Assembly (NCBI RefSeq): GCF_003026355.1
Contig: NZ_PYON01000001.1
Location: 310,001 to 374,000, forward strand
Reading direction: 5' to 3'
Source of the DNA: Photobacterium kishitanii
GTDB taxonomy: Bacteria > Pseudomonadota > Gammaproteobacteria > Enterobacterales > Vibrionaceae
DNA: 64,000 bases
The translations under genes were made by a program, and so were the position numbers. This document shows, in pieces, positions 43,733 through 53,034 of this stretch. Numbering within the stretch: the first letter of the stretch is position 1; every line of letters begins with the position of its first letter. The notes beneath the pieces were generated by a model. It saw nothing but the letters and a program-made list of their open reading frames with translations, searched no databases and was not told where the DNA came from.

Positions 43733-46147
43733 TTAAAATAGACCTAACTGCGACGCGGTTATATTATCAAAAGACTTTCCGATAAAAATAAGAATACCAT
43801 CAGCGACAGGCTTTAATTGTTTTTCTAAATAATGATTATAATCGATAGCGCTTTGGCGATATTCTACAGGCTCAGCGCCTGAAGTCGTAAATACATATTC
43901 TATTGCACCTTTTTGTTGGTATTGTAATGGCCGTCCTAATTTAGCATTCATTTCATCAGCCAATCGCGCAGCACGTACCTGTGGTGGAATATTTTTCTGA
44001 TAATCATCTAAATTACGCCGTAGACGCTTACGATAAACTAATTGATCATCAAACTCCCCAGCCAAAGTACGATTAGTATAGTTACGTACATAATCATCGA
44101 CGTCCTGATCATGAAATACCATTGAATACAGCGTTTGCTGAAAATGTTGAGCTAACGGCGTCCAATCGGTACGTACCGTTTCTAAGCCTTTAAAAACCAT
44201 TTTTTCAACATCACCACGCCATACTAATCCTGCATAGCGTTTTTTACTGCCTGTTTCTTGTCCACGAATCGTTGGCATTAAGAATTTGTGATAATGGGTT
44301 TCATATTCAATTTCAAGTGCTGATACTAACCCATATTGCTGCTGGAGATGCTGCCCCCACCATTGATTGATATGTTCAACTAACGCATCACCAATAGCAT
44401 TTGCATCTTGTTGAGAATGGGATTTTTTAAGTGATACAAATGTTGAATCAGTATCACCGTAGATCACCTCATAACCTTGTGCTTCAATCAACTCTCGAGT
44501 TAACTTCATGATTTCATGACCACGCATAGTAATGGATGAAGCTAAACGATGATCAAAGAAACGGCATCCTGATGAACCTAAAACACCATAAAATGAGTTC
44601 ATGATGATCTTAATCGCTTGTGAAAAGGCTTTATCGCCATCACGCTTGGCACGATCTCGGGCAGCCCATAGCGATTCAATCATTTCAGGTAAAAAATGAC
44701 GTGTTCGATGAAACTGCCCGCCACGAAAACCTGCAATAGCTTGATGCTCTGCTTTACCCTCTTCTAACAATAACCCTTCAACCAGTCCCATCGGATCTAT
44801 CCTGAAGGAGCGAATAATTGATGGATACAAAGATTTGAAATCCAACACCAAGACTGAATCATATAGACCCGGTTTAGAGTCCATGACGTAACCACCTGGA
44901 CTTGCTATCCAATTTTCACTTTCAAGATTAGGAGCAATATAACCAGCTCGGTGCAACTGTGGCATATAAAGATTAGTAAATGCTGCCACTGAGCCACCAA
45001 TACGATCAAGCTCAACGCCAGTAAGACGACTGCGCTCTATGGCAAATTCTAATAAATGCGTATGTTTAAAAATTCGAGTAACGAGTTTACAATCTTGAAG
45101 ATTATATTTAGCTAATGATAATTTATCATGCTTAAACATATGGTTAATTTCCGCCATACGATCATGCACATTATGAATAGCTTTTCCTTCTCCTAACAAT
45201 TCTTGCGCTACCGCTTCTAATGACCAAGAACGGAAATTATAAGTGGCTGTTTTTAGGGTATCGATACCATCCATCACCACCCTGCCAGGGATACTAATAA
45301 AGCCTTGATTAGCATTTTGTGTTGAACGGCGGTAATGAGGCGTTTGCTTACCACGACCAATACGAAGATTAATCTTGTTCCATTCTGCGCGATGTAATAA
45401 TAATCGGAAGTCAAAATCAATCACGTTCCAGCCAATAATGATGTCAGGATCATAACGAATAAACCACGCTTCTAGCGCGAGTAATAATGCTTTCTCATCT
45501 GCAACCCACTCGATATTCAATTCAACATCATCGTTAGAATTAGCCGAAGGTTCACCGACCATGATGACTCGACTATCGAGATCACTGTGCATACCGACTG
45601 AATATAAAACCCCTTTTTCTGAACACTCAATATCTAACGATACTAAGGTTAAATCTGGAATATAATCAGCGGCTTTAGCTTTCGCAAATAGCACATCATG
45701 GTATCCATTACGCAGTTTAGTATCCCCAGTGAACACTAAACCACCACGAATAAAACGCTCCATCAAAAAACGGTCAGCAAGTCGAATATCGGCTTCAAAC
45801 GGCTTAACGCCTTCAACCTGTAAACATTTACTAATGGTGAAGTTATCTCGAATCGTTTCGCTATAGCACCCAACAACATTCTGATGCTGAAATGTTTTAA
45901 GCGGCAAAGGTTTCCATTGCACTTGAATATTAGCAGCCTTAATAATTTTCATGGCTTGCTGCTGCTGGCTTGCGCAGATAAAGAGTACGGGTTTATCGCC
46001 TATAATAGACAAGCGACAAGGACCTGTGGCGGTTTTCACCCACAGAACAATTTCCGTTTGTCCTTTAATATCTCGACTTTGACGAGTTAATACAAACCCA
46101 GTTGAATTTGACTGCAAAGAAACCTCAATCTGATCTTGATACGACAA
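43733..46147 (-). CDS. polB: DNA polymerase II
   Basis: This 804-residue family B polymerase has 3'-5' exonuclease motifs SLDIECSEKG and NVIDFDFRLL and polymerase motifs DFKSLYPSIIRSF (motif A), KIIMNSFYGVLG (motif B) and YGDTDSTFV (motif C), all with catalytic acids intact. E. coli Pol II has 783 residues, acts in restart of damaged forks and is SOS-induced. Here the gene is the second of an operon, 8 bases after a nucleotidyltransferase-like gene, and I see no LexA box ahead of that gene, so SOS control is not evident. Confidence 0.95.
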   Translation of the reverse strand: MSYQDQIEVSLQSNSTGFVLTRQSRDIKGQTEIVLWVKTATGPCRLSIIGDKPVLFICASQQQQAMKIIKAANIQVQWKPLPLKTFQHQNVVGCYSETIRDNFTISKCLQVEGVKPFEADIRLADRFLMERFIRGGLVFTGDTKLRNGYHDVLFAKAKAADYIPDLTLVSLDIECSEKGVLYSVGMHSDLDSRVIMVGEPSANSNDDVELNIEWVADEKALLLALEAWFIRYDPDIIIGWNVIDFDFRLLLHRAEWNKINLRIGRGKQTPHYRRSTQNANQGFISIPGRVVMDGIDTLKTATYNFRSWSLEAVAQELLGEGKAIHNVHDRMAEINHMFKHDKLSLAKYNLQDCKLVTRIFKHTHLLEFAIERSRLTGVELDRIGGSVAAFTNLYMPQLHRAGYIAPNLESENWIASPGGYVMDSKPGLYDSVLVLDFKSLYPSIIRSFRIDPMGLVEGLLLEEGKAEHQAIAGFRGGQFHRTRHFLPEMIESLWAARDRAKRDGDKAFSQAIKIIMNSFYGVLGSSGCRFFDHRLASSITMRGHEIMKLTRELIEAQGYEVIYGDTDSTFVSLKKSHSQQDANAIGDALVEHINQWWGQHLQQQYGLVSALEIEYETHYHKFLMPTIRGQETGSKKRYAGLVWRGDVEKMVFKGLETVRTDWTPLAQHFQQTLYSMVFHDQDVDDYVRNYTNRTLAGEFDDQLVYRKRLRRNLDDYQKNIPPQVRAARLADEMNAKLGRPLQYQQKGAIEYVFTTSGAEPVEYRQSAIDYNHYLEKQLKPVADGILIFIGKSFDNITASQLGLF

Positions 46148-46155
46148 TAACGGCG

Positions 46156-46926
46156 TTAACCAATTTTTCGTTCGATATTATTAAACTCATTTACAATCCA
46201 GTCACCAAATTGCGATAGCATAAACAACGATGCTTTCTTAGGTACTTGTGGACCATTAATTAGCACAAATAGTCGTTCAATCTCAGTGGCTTTATCTGGA
46301 TAGAACGCTAGAAAGAAATCAGCACATTGTTGATCTGTATATGCCCAGCCATCAATACGGCACGCGACTAACATAAAACAACTTCTGAGCATTTTTTTAC
46401 CAGCACTGCGACAATAACCTTGATACTCAATCATGCTTTTAGTGCGCTTAATTTGTTGCTGCATATCTATTAAAAAAGAGGCTATATCATCATTAAATAG
46501 TTTAGCAATTTCCCAACAGGGTTCAAAATCACCAAATTGTTCACCAAGATTAGTCCCGTACAGACACACACTACAATGTTTGAGCCAAAAGCCCCACTTA
46601 AAAATAGTGGCAATAGAAAGTACGTCATCAAGTAATAACCACGTAATATCAACACTTGAAATCACAGGATACCGACGTTTTAAATCTTGGCATATAACGG
46701 CCATTCGGTGCTGTTCTTCAACTGTCAACGGGGCTGTTATCACCACTGTAAGATTCAGATCAGAAATACCATTCGTTGCCTGTCTATAGGCAACACTGCC
46801 ATTAAGATAAATACTATGTAATACCGTTAATTGGGATTGTAAATCCATAACAGTAGCCATAATCAATGGCATGAAATCTAATTGAAAAGATGTTTGATTA
46901 TCCAAACGAGGTAAAAATTTAGCCAC
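46156..46926 (-). CDS. Degenerate nucleotidyltransferase-like protein in operon with polB
   Basis: This 256-residue protein has a Pol-beta-type nucleotidyltransferase signature: hydrophobic strand, then LNGSVAYRQATNGISDLNLTVVI (residues about 41-63). The GS pair and the first acid are present, but the usual D-x-D reads D-L-N, and a later strand SVDITWLLL may carry the third acid. The C-terminal half is helical, like the antisense or kanamycin-nucleotidyltransferase families. Activity is uncertain. Eight bases separate it from polB, so the two are co-transcribed. A role with Pol II is inference only. Confidence 0.65.
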   Translation of the reverse strand: MAKFLPRLDNQTSFQLDFMPLIMATVMDLQSQLTVLHSIYLNGSVAYRQATNGISDLNLTVVITAPLTVEEQHRMAVICQDLKRRYPVISSVDITWLLLDDVLSIATIFKWGFWLKHCSVCLYGTNLGEQFGDFEPCWEIAKLFNDDIASFLIDMQQQIKRTKSMIEYQGYCRSAGKKMLRSCFMLVACRIDGWAYTDQQCADFFLAFYPDKATEIERLFVLINGPQVPKKASLFMLSQFGDWIVNEFNNIERKIG

Positions 46927-47141
46927 AAACCATACTCATTACATCAACCAACAAATATTAATGACACTTTATTGCTAACCATGGTCATTAATTTACCGAA
47001 TAAATACTAATATCACCCAAACCATATCGACTTTAAGCGTCAATTCCATCAGCAAAGCTAACGATTATTGCTAAACATCGCATATTTGAAGTGTTTCGGT
47101 ATAATAACACTACTAAACATAGATAGAGATCAATCAGTATC

Positions 47142-47468
47142 ATGGAAACAGAAAACCTTATTTCATACGATGATGTTATTGACGTCGCATACGATATTTT
47201 TCTAGAAATGGCAGCAGATAACTTAGAACCTGCTGATGTACTTCTTTTCACCATGCAATTTGACGATCGCGGCGCAGCAGAAGTTGTTGAAACTCGCGAT
47301 GATTGGGAAGAGCATCTAGCTTGTGAGATTGATAAAGATCTTTACGCGGAAGTGTGTGTTGGTCTTGTGAATGAAGAAAATGACGAACTTGATGATGTTT
47401 TCGCTCGTTTACTAATCAGCCGTGATCCTGAAAACAAAGGCTGCCATATCTTATGGAAGCGTGACTAA
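47142..47468 (+). CDS. rraB: Ribonuclease E inhibitor RraB
   Basis: This 108-residue acidic protein matches RraB (YjgD): DVIDVAYDIFLEMAADNLEPADVLLFTMQFDDRG and the C-terminal DDVFARLLISRDPE. RraB binds RNase E and lowers its activity on selected RNAs. It is divergent from the nucleotidyltransferase-polB operon. The many Asp/Glu residues fit the family. Confidence 0.9.
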   Translation: METENLISYDDVIDVAYDIFLEMAADNLEPADVLLFTMQFDDRGAAEVVETRDDWEEHLACEIDKDLYAEVCVGLVNEENDELDDVFARLLISRDPENKGCHILWKRD

Positions 47469-47485
47469 GTCCATACGCTACCTAT

Positions 47486-47545
47486 AAAAAAGGCGCTAGA
47501 TATAACTCTCAACGAAAAAAAGAGTCGTATCCTGCGCCTTTTATT
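47486..47545. terminator. Bidirectional terminator with inner stem
   Basis: AAAAAGGCGC pairs with GCGCCTTTT across about 38 bases containing a smaller ACTC/GAGT stem; T-rich on the right, A-rich on the left. It separates rraB from the convergent emrD. Confidence 0.75.
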
Positions 47546-47572
47546 TAATCTTATAATGAACAGTGACTACTA

Positions 47573-48787
47573 TTAACGAGCAAGAATGGTTGTATCTTGC
47601 TTACTATAACGGATCCACCATAAACTCATCACCACGATAATTGCCATCACCGTCATAACGACGCCTAGGCTAAATTGGCTTTGTGCGCTCATAAATGATG
47701 CTGCTAATGTTGCACCTCCAGCACCGACATTTTGCAAACCGCCAAGTACAGCCCCTGCCGTTCCGGCATGATTAGGAAATGGTTGCACTGCTGCTGTCGT
47801 TGCAACTGGACACAGCATACCTGTACCAATAAAGTACAAAAATGCACCGCCAATCAAACTCTTAATTGTAACTAAGCCAGAAAAACCCGGTATAATAATC
47901 GTCACGGCACCAAGTACCAGTGCAATCATGCCGATAATCAGCACTCGATCAACACCTAAACGACGAACTAAACGCCCAGATAGCCATGCCCCACCTAAAT
48001 AGCCCGGTAAGGGTAAAATAAACAGCCAACTAACCGTAATCGGATCGAGTTTAAGCACACTACCTAATAACACCCCTGCCGATGCTTCAAACACCGCAAT
48101 ACCAGCAAATGTTGCGATAAGGCAAATAACATAGCCTTGGAAACGGCGATTACCTAATACATAACGGTAACTCACGAATACACGTTCAGCATGGCGTTTT
48201 TCTGGTGGCAATGTTTCGCTAAAGTATTTCATCATCGCAACAGTTACCGCGGCACCAAACACTAATAGAAATCCGTAAACCGATTCCCAACCCAAATGTT
48301 TAGAAAGGTAACCACCCAAAACAGGTGCAATAAGTGGAGATAAAATCACACCCATACTAATTAAACTATTAGCTTGGTGTAAATCATCACCGTCATAACT
48401 ATCACGAGGTACAGTACGACACATTGCGCCACTACAACCAGTACCACAACCTTGAATAAACGTCGCGAACAGGAACCAATGGAAATTTGATGAAATTAAG
48501 GTACCAACAGTACCAATAAGAAAGATCACCATCCCAGAAATAATCACTGGGCGACGCCCAATACGATCAGATAATGGACCATAAATAAACTGTGATAACC
48601 CATAAGGAATAAGGTATACAGCCATTACTGCTTGTAAATACGCGGATTTAACAGAGAAAAATGTTGCCATATCAGGAATCGCTGGCACATACATTGTCTG
48701 TGTCATCTGCCCAACAGCAACCAAAATAATGAGTAATAATAATAACTTACCCATGTTACTAGCCGAAGATTGCTTAATCACAACCAT
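47573..48787 (-). CDS. emrD: Multidrug MFS exporter EmrD
   Basis: This 404-residue twelve-helix protein follows E. coli EmrD closely in pattern: LLVAVGQMTQT-like helix 1 with YVPAIPDMA, YGPLSDRIGRRPVIISGM (motif A), GCGTGCSGAMCRTVPRD (motif B region) and the late AGTAGAVLGGLQNVGAG. EmrD exports uncouplers and amphipathic compounds by proton exchange. ATG 48787 is chosen, though GAGG is only 3 bases away; a GTG two codons later has better spacing (9) and may be the true start. Confidence 0.87.
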   Translation of the reverse strand: MVVIKQSSASNMGKLLLLLIILVAVGQMTQTMYVPAIPDMATFFSVKSAYLQAVMAVYLIPYGLSQFIYGPLSDRIGRRPVIISGMVIFLIGTVGTLISSNFHWFLFATFIQGCGTGCSGAMCRTVPRDSYDGDDLHQANSLISMGVILSPLIAPVLGGYLSKHLGWESVYGFLLVFGAAVTVAMMKYFSETLPPEKRHAERVFVSYRYVLGNRRFQGYVICLIATFAGIAVFEASAGVLLGSVLKLDPITVSWLFILPLPGYLGGAWLSGRLVRRLGVDRVLIIGMIALVLGAVTIIIPGFSGLVTIKSLIGGAFLYFIGTGMLCPVATTAAVQPFPNHAGTAGAVLGGLQNVGAGGATLAASFMSAQSQFSLGVVMTVMAIIVVMSLWWIRYSKQDTTILAR

Positions 48788-49119
48788 CACCCTCAAAAAA
48801 GATTAATATTGTCAGTTAATTATTAATAATCAACATATTAAAGAAGAAGAAAAAATAGAATAGAGTATCTCTGCTATCGAAGACGAAGCTTGTTCGTTTA
48901 AATAGTATCTATGCCTGTAAATCAGCGCGAATAGTAATATTCTGGTTAATAACTAACAAGTGAATCTTGTACATACAGCACGATAGTTTATTATGAATTA
49001 CATTAGAAAAACTAATGCTAACAAAATGCGAGAATTTAGCCTCCTTTTTTGTATAAAAAAGCCCCGTAATACTTTCAATTTACAAGAAAATACTATGGGG
49101 CTGTTTGATTTTATAAAGA
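48788..49119. other. Intergenic region emrD/ribA
   Basis: This is 332 bases holding the emrD promoter and the ribA terminator at 49055-49102. An open frame over 48993-49190 is covered by these and has no coding character. Confidence 0.5.
49055..49102 (-). terminator. Terminator of ribA
   Basis: On the minus strand AGCCCCATAGTATTTTC pairs with GAAAGTATTACGGGGCT, with small mismatches, and is followed by TTTTTTATAC. Confidence 0.8.
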
Positions 49120-49716
49120 TTAATCAAACTTTAGGCGATGTTTACCGTGTGAAGCCTTTATTTTCAAATAACTTTCATTGCCATCTTTAACATGTGCTTT
49201 AGTACCAACAACTTCAACAATATTGATGCCATGCTCTTCTAAATCACAAATCTTTTTAGGATTATTTGTTACTAAACGTATTTCATTAACCCCTAATGCA
49301 TCTAACATTTGGGCTGCTTCAGAGAACTCGCGCAAATCATCACCAAAGCCAAGATGATTATTCGCTTCATAGGTATTCATACCTTGGCTCTGCAATTCAT
49401 AGGCATCGATTTTGTTATACAAGCCAATGCCACGCCCTTCTTGGCGTAAATAAAGAATAATACCGCCGACATTGCCCATTTTTTCAATTGTTTCATCAAG
49501 CTGCTCACCGCAATCACAACGCGAAGAATGAAACACATCACCCGTTAAACATTCAGAATGCATACGGACTAAAGGTGCTAGCGTTTTGTCTGCACCTTGA
49601 AAAATAATAGCAACGTGCTCTTTACCTGATTCAAGACCATTGAATGAAAGCAATTCAGCTGGGATATTGCTGTTAAGACCTACTTTAAAAGGCACTCTTG
49701 CCCTAACATTTACCAT
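49120..49716 (-). CDS. ribA: GTP cyclohydrolase II
   Basis: This 198-residue enzyme opens the riboflavin pathway by converting GTP to the pyrimidine precursor, formate and pyrophosphate. The zinc ligands Cys56, Cys67 and Cys69 ([20 protein letters not shown]) and the substrate loop [10 protein letters not shown] are intact. ATG 49716 is chosen over an upstream TTG because AGGA lies 6 bases before it. It is a stand-alone RibA without a RibB domain. No FMN riboswitch is recognised in the roughly 260 bases upstream. Confidence 0.94.
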   Translation of the reverse strand: MVNVRARVPFKVGLNSNIPAELLSFNGLESGKEHVAIIFQGADKTLAPLVRMHSECLTGDVFHSSRCDCGEQLDETIEKMGNVGGIILYLRQEGRGIGLYNKIDAYELQSQGMNTYEANNHLGFGDDLREFSEAAQMLDALGVNEIRLVTNNPKKICDLEEHGINIVEVVGTKAHVKDGNESYLKIKASHGKHRLKFD

Positions 49717-49977
49717 ATTCTTCCTAAGCACTTCTTCATGTCCCTGCCGTAGAGGGGCATTTGATTATGACTAAATAATACCGAAATTAGGGTACCAACA
49801 ACAACTATATCAAAAATCAATCAGGATCATTGATCCACATCTATTTTGAATGCGTTACATTACCACTTAGTACCACAAATATAAATGTTATATTATAACA
49901 TTTTGTAACGATAAACCGTATTATTGGTATAAATGATAAAATAAATACATCTTTATCTATTCGCTTTAAATCAATGT

Positions 49978-50461
49978 CTAGATATTATCGGCTAACGCAA
50001 TAAGCTGCTCTAGAATATGTTCACCATCAACACGTAAACCATTATGTTCATATTGATTGGTTTGCCATGACTTAGCATTCGTCAATAAGGCCAGTGTTTC
50101 GCAACTATAACGATACTCAACATACATATCTTCAACATACACTGCCGCAGCAACGGGTACGGTATTATTGGCTAACTGTTGTGCACAATATAATTGCGGC
50201 CAATCATTTTTTTGCGCCAATAAATGTGCGGCTTCTCGTAATGGTTGTAGACATGTCATTTGATCAAACATCCACGGATAAACCATTTCACCCGTAAAAC
50301 TCAAGTCTTTACCTGTTTGATATTGGTACTGAGGATATTGATGACGCACTCGTTCAGCTGACCAATCTGATGCCTGCTGCTGGCAATAAATAGCTTCATG
50401 CAAAATGGCATAAATAGGATTGGTCTGATAGCTTTGCTGATTCAGCATCGTGTTAAGAAAA
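49978..50461 (-). pseudogene. Proline iminopeptidase-type alpha/beta hydrolase, 3' fragment split by the mobile element
   Basis: About 160 codons remain of a gene whose 5' part lies at 59226-60036. The fragment reads FLNTMLNQQ then NPIYAILHEAIYCQ, the cap-domain pattern of prolyl aminopeptidases (family S33), and ends with VDGEHILEQL that carries the catalytic His region (DGEH). An internal ATG at 50448 could start a short protein, but it would lack the nucleophile. Joining this piece to the other one restores one frame of 431 codons including stop, so it is a broken gene rather than a small real one. Confidence 0.88.
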
Positions 50462-50607
50462 GTATAGCCCCGAGTTTCCCATTTTATATGGTTATCAAAA
50501 TATATCTAACTACATATTTTTAATATAAAAACTATATTAACAACATATTGACAACTATCAGCATGAGAACTAGATTTTATATATGGCTTGTTTTTGGACT
50601 TTGATAT
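50462..50607 (+). promoter_or_regulatory. Left end and promoter region of the element
   Basis: These 146 bases between the left junction and the first recombinase gene must hold the operon promoter and the left recombination site. The sequence is AT-rich beyond the first 20 bases; a fully convincing -35/-10 pair was not identified. Confidence 0.5.
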
Positions 50608-53034
50608 ATGGAAATATCACCGCTTAAGCACTACCCAAAACTTAACTCGGTATTACCACCACGATATCGAAACCGCATTATTGATTTAATACATCGCGTC
50701 AATAATCTTGTAGATTTTGGATATATTATAAATGCCTATTCTTTGTATGTAGTGGTCACGCAGGACGCAAACAGACCTTTCAGTCCGATTAAAATACTAA
50801 ATTGCGAAAAATCATTTCAAGGACACCTTGAGGGTTTTGTTGGCTTTGTCTATGTCGAATTTCAATCACAAAAACTTGCCTCTCAATATAGTCTGTCGAA
50901 AACTATTCTTAAAACACTAGCACAATTGGCTTCTGATTATGGGTTGACTATCCAATTACCAGCATTATCAACTTATTCAATCAGTGCGGATGTACAACGA
51001 TGCATTGACCTATACAACTCTCTGCAAAAAAATGAATCAGAACGGACTTATTACAACGGGTGGTCATATCGACTTAGGGATACAGAGAATGGCGTAACCG
51101 AAACCATGCCTCTCCATCTTGCGACCATCCACGATACCTACGGGGAAAACTTCTGCAATCTGATAGCCAAACGGATGTCGGATTACCTTTTTACGTTACC
51201 AAACAGCTCGACACCAGCCACTACCACATATCTCATTTCAGTATTAAATGCCCTCACAAGGCTCTTCAAAACTGAGGCAGAGCTTAGAGAGGCACTCTCC
51301 CCCAAGTGCTCAATTCGAACCATGATGGATATTTTTGATCTACTGCTTGAACAACGGGTTGATGGATTAGATGAGCGCAATAAAAACAAAAAAAAGAAGC
51401 GAACAAAACCAGAAATTATAAAACGTCTCACGATAGACTGGGTTAAAATAGTGACAGCATTTACGGAGTGCTTCATTAAAACAGGTGAGTTCGAGAAACC
51501 AAATTTCCCATTTATTCTACCTAAATTTAAGGAGCCAACTAAACAAAAAACCATCTCTGTAGGTGGCGATTTACCCGTCGAAATTGAAGAAAGTATCTTT
51601 GGCGACATTCCTATGGAAATCAAAGATGAGCAGGCGATAAATATTATCCACGATAGAATTAATCGTGAAATATTGCATGTTCGCACAATAGCTGAGCAAT
51701 GGCTGACAGATATTAATGCACGTTTAGATAGAGTTGACGAATACAGGAAGGTTGGTCAAGTGAAGCCCTACCTAGGAGCGAAAAGTGTATCACGCTTTAA
51801 TATTGGTGAATCTTATCCAGAAAACGTAGTCGCAACTTTTCATCATTATGGATACAACCCACCATTTCATACATCTTCTTACCCTCCATTCCTCAAAATG
51901 AAGACAGATAATATAATTAATTTATGCGCTCTACCGACATTCGCTGATCTTTATACATTATGTGCGCTACTCGTTATAGAACACCCTAAAATTACCCCCG
52001 CTTGGCTGGACGATTGGCGGTTATACGACAAGTCAGACACGCTTGATGGAGTCAGGAAAACAGGTGACCTGTGGGTTGCTGTTAGTTTGAAAAACCGTAG
52101 AGGAGTACATCTGGCTCAACAGGAGGTTATTCTAAACGACTTCTCTAAAAAAGTTGTGGACACAATAATTCGCCTTACATCTTTTGCGCGAGAATCCCTC
52201 AATAAAAGTGGCAATAGCAGGTATCGCTCGATGTTACTAATCAGCTCGCTTGGATCCGTTCGTAAACCTACAAAAATAGGAAATTCCATCTGTGACTTAG
52301 TAGGTCGTGGAACGAACGCATTTAACAATGCTTTATATACCGATTCCACCGATGAAAACGGATCACCGATACTCACCAAAGAGCAATCTGAAAAGTTGGC
52401 AAAATCACTGCACCTTCGCCCACTGCGTAGTTTGCGAGGATTACAGGTATATCTAGAAACAAAGAGCGTTAAAGCTGTTGCTGATGCACTTGGTCACAAG
52501 AATCCTGATATGAGTTTGCTGGAGTCCTACCTACCAAAACAAATCATGAATTTCTTTAATGATCGATGGGTTCGAATTTTCCAGAATGCTCTTATATTTG
52601 AGGCGATGAAAGACAATTCGCTACTACCTAAAGCGTTAGATTTTGATGAAAAAAAATTAGAGGAATTTCTGGCAAATCATCGGTTAAAAGATTTGCCAGA
52701 ACACCTAAAGGTCATCAACTCTGACGAGGCAGAAAAAGAAGAAAAAGAGCAATTGATGCAATCAGATAAGATTGTTTTCATGATTTCTACAGGTTTGTTG
52801 CAAATGCTAATTGCTATATCCGATATAGTAGAAAATGCGATGCCTGATGAATCCATTCCAGAGGTTGTTGAACGATGGTATAAGTCAGCAAAATTTATTC
52901 TGTCGTGGCTTGATGCTGATAGCGGTAAAGAAAAAAGTAAAAAAGGCTCACTAAACCCAGAGCTTTACGATTTATACGCGCAGGCAAAAGAAAACCCTCT
53001 GTGCATAACCTCACTCAAGGAGCAGTTATGTTAA
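50608..53034 (+). CDS. Large protein with degenerate tyrosine-recombinase fold
   Basis: This 808-residue protein is the first of four coupled genes. Near residues 605-645 it shows the C-terminal recombinase pattern LRPLRSLRGLQVY ... ALGHKNPDMSLLESYL. The spacing from LR to GH (23) fits tyrosine recombinases, the GH pair and a late Tyr are present, but the His of the HxxR motif reads Arg. A clear first catalytic Arg was not found. It may therefore be a structural or regulatory member of the recombinase assembly rather than a catalyst. A basic KNKKKKR stretch lies near 262. Its stop overlaps the next gene by 7 bases. Confidence 0.72.
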   Translation: MEISPLKHYPKLNSVLPPRYRNRIIDLIHRVNNLVDFGYIINAYSLYVVVTQDANRPFSPIKILNCEKSFQGHLEGFVGFVYVEFQSQKLASQYSLSKTILKTLAQLASDYGLTIQLPALSTYSISADVQRCIDLYNSLQKNESERTYYNGWSYRLRDTENGVTETMPLHLATIHDTYGENFCNLIAKRMSDYLFTLPNSSTPATTTYLISVLNALTRLFKTEAELREALSPKCSIRTMMDIFDLLLEQRVDGLDERNKNKKKKRTKPEIIKRLTIDWVKIVTAFTECFIKTGEFEKPNFPFILPKFKEPTKQKTISVGGDLPVEIEESIFGDIPMEIKDEQAINIIHDRINREILHVRTIAEQWLTDINARLDRVDEYRKVGQVKPYLGAKSVSRFNIGESYPENVVATFHHYGYNPPFHTSSYPPFLKMKTDNIINLCALPTFADLYTLCALLVIEHPKITPAWLDDWRLYDKSDTLDGVRKTGDLWVAVSLKNRRGVHLAQQEVILNDFSKKVVDTIIRLTSFARESLNKSGNSRYRSMLLISSLGSVRKPTKIGNSICDLVGRGTNAFNNALYTDSTDENGSPILTKEQSEKLAKSLHLRPLRSLRGLQVYLETKSVKAVADALGHKNPDMSLLESYLPKQIMNFFNDRWVRIFQNALIFEAMKDNSLLPKALDFDEKKLEEFLANHRLKDLPEHLKVINSDEAEKEEKEQLMQSDKIVFMISTGLLQMLIAISDIVENAMPDESIPEVVERWYKSAKFILSWLDADSGKEKSKKGSLNPELYDLYAQAKENPLCITSLKEQLC

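Noticed and set aside
46927-47141. SOS box controlling polB
   Set aside because: No CTGT-N8-ACAG match was found in the spacer upstream of the polB operon.
48993-49190. 65-aa protein
   Set aside because: The frame covers the ribA terminator and the 3' end of ribA in antisense; no ribosome site.
49717-49977. FMN riboswitch before ribA
   Set aside because: The conserved FMN aptamer blocks such as AGGGGCAGGGTGA-like segments were not seen.
49978-50448. Independent 156-aa gene
   Set aside because: It is the 3' part of the split hydrolase; joining with 59226-60036 restores one frame of exactly 431 codons.
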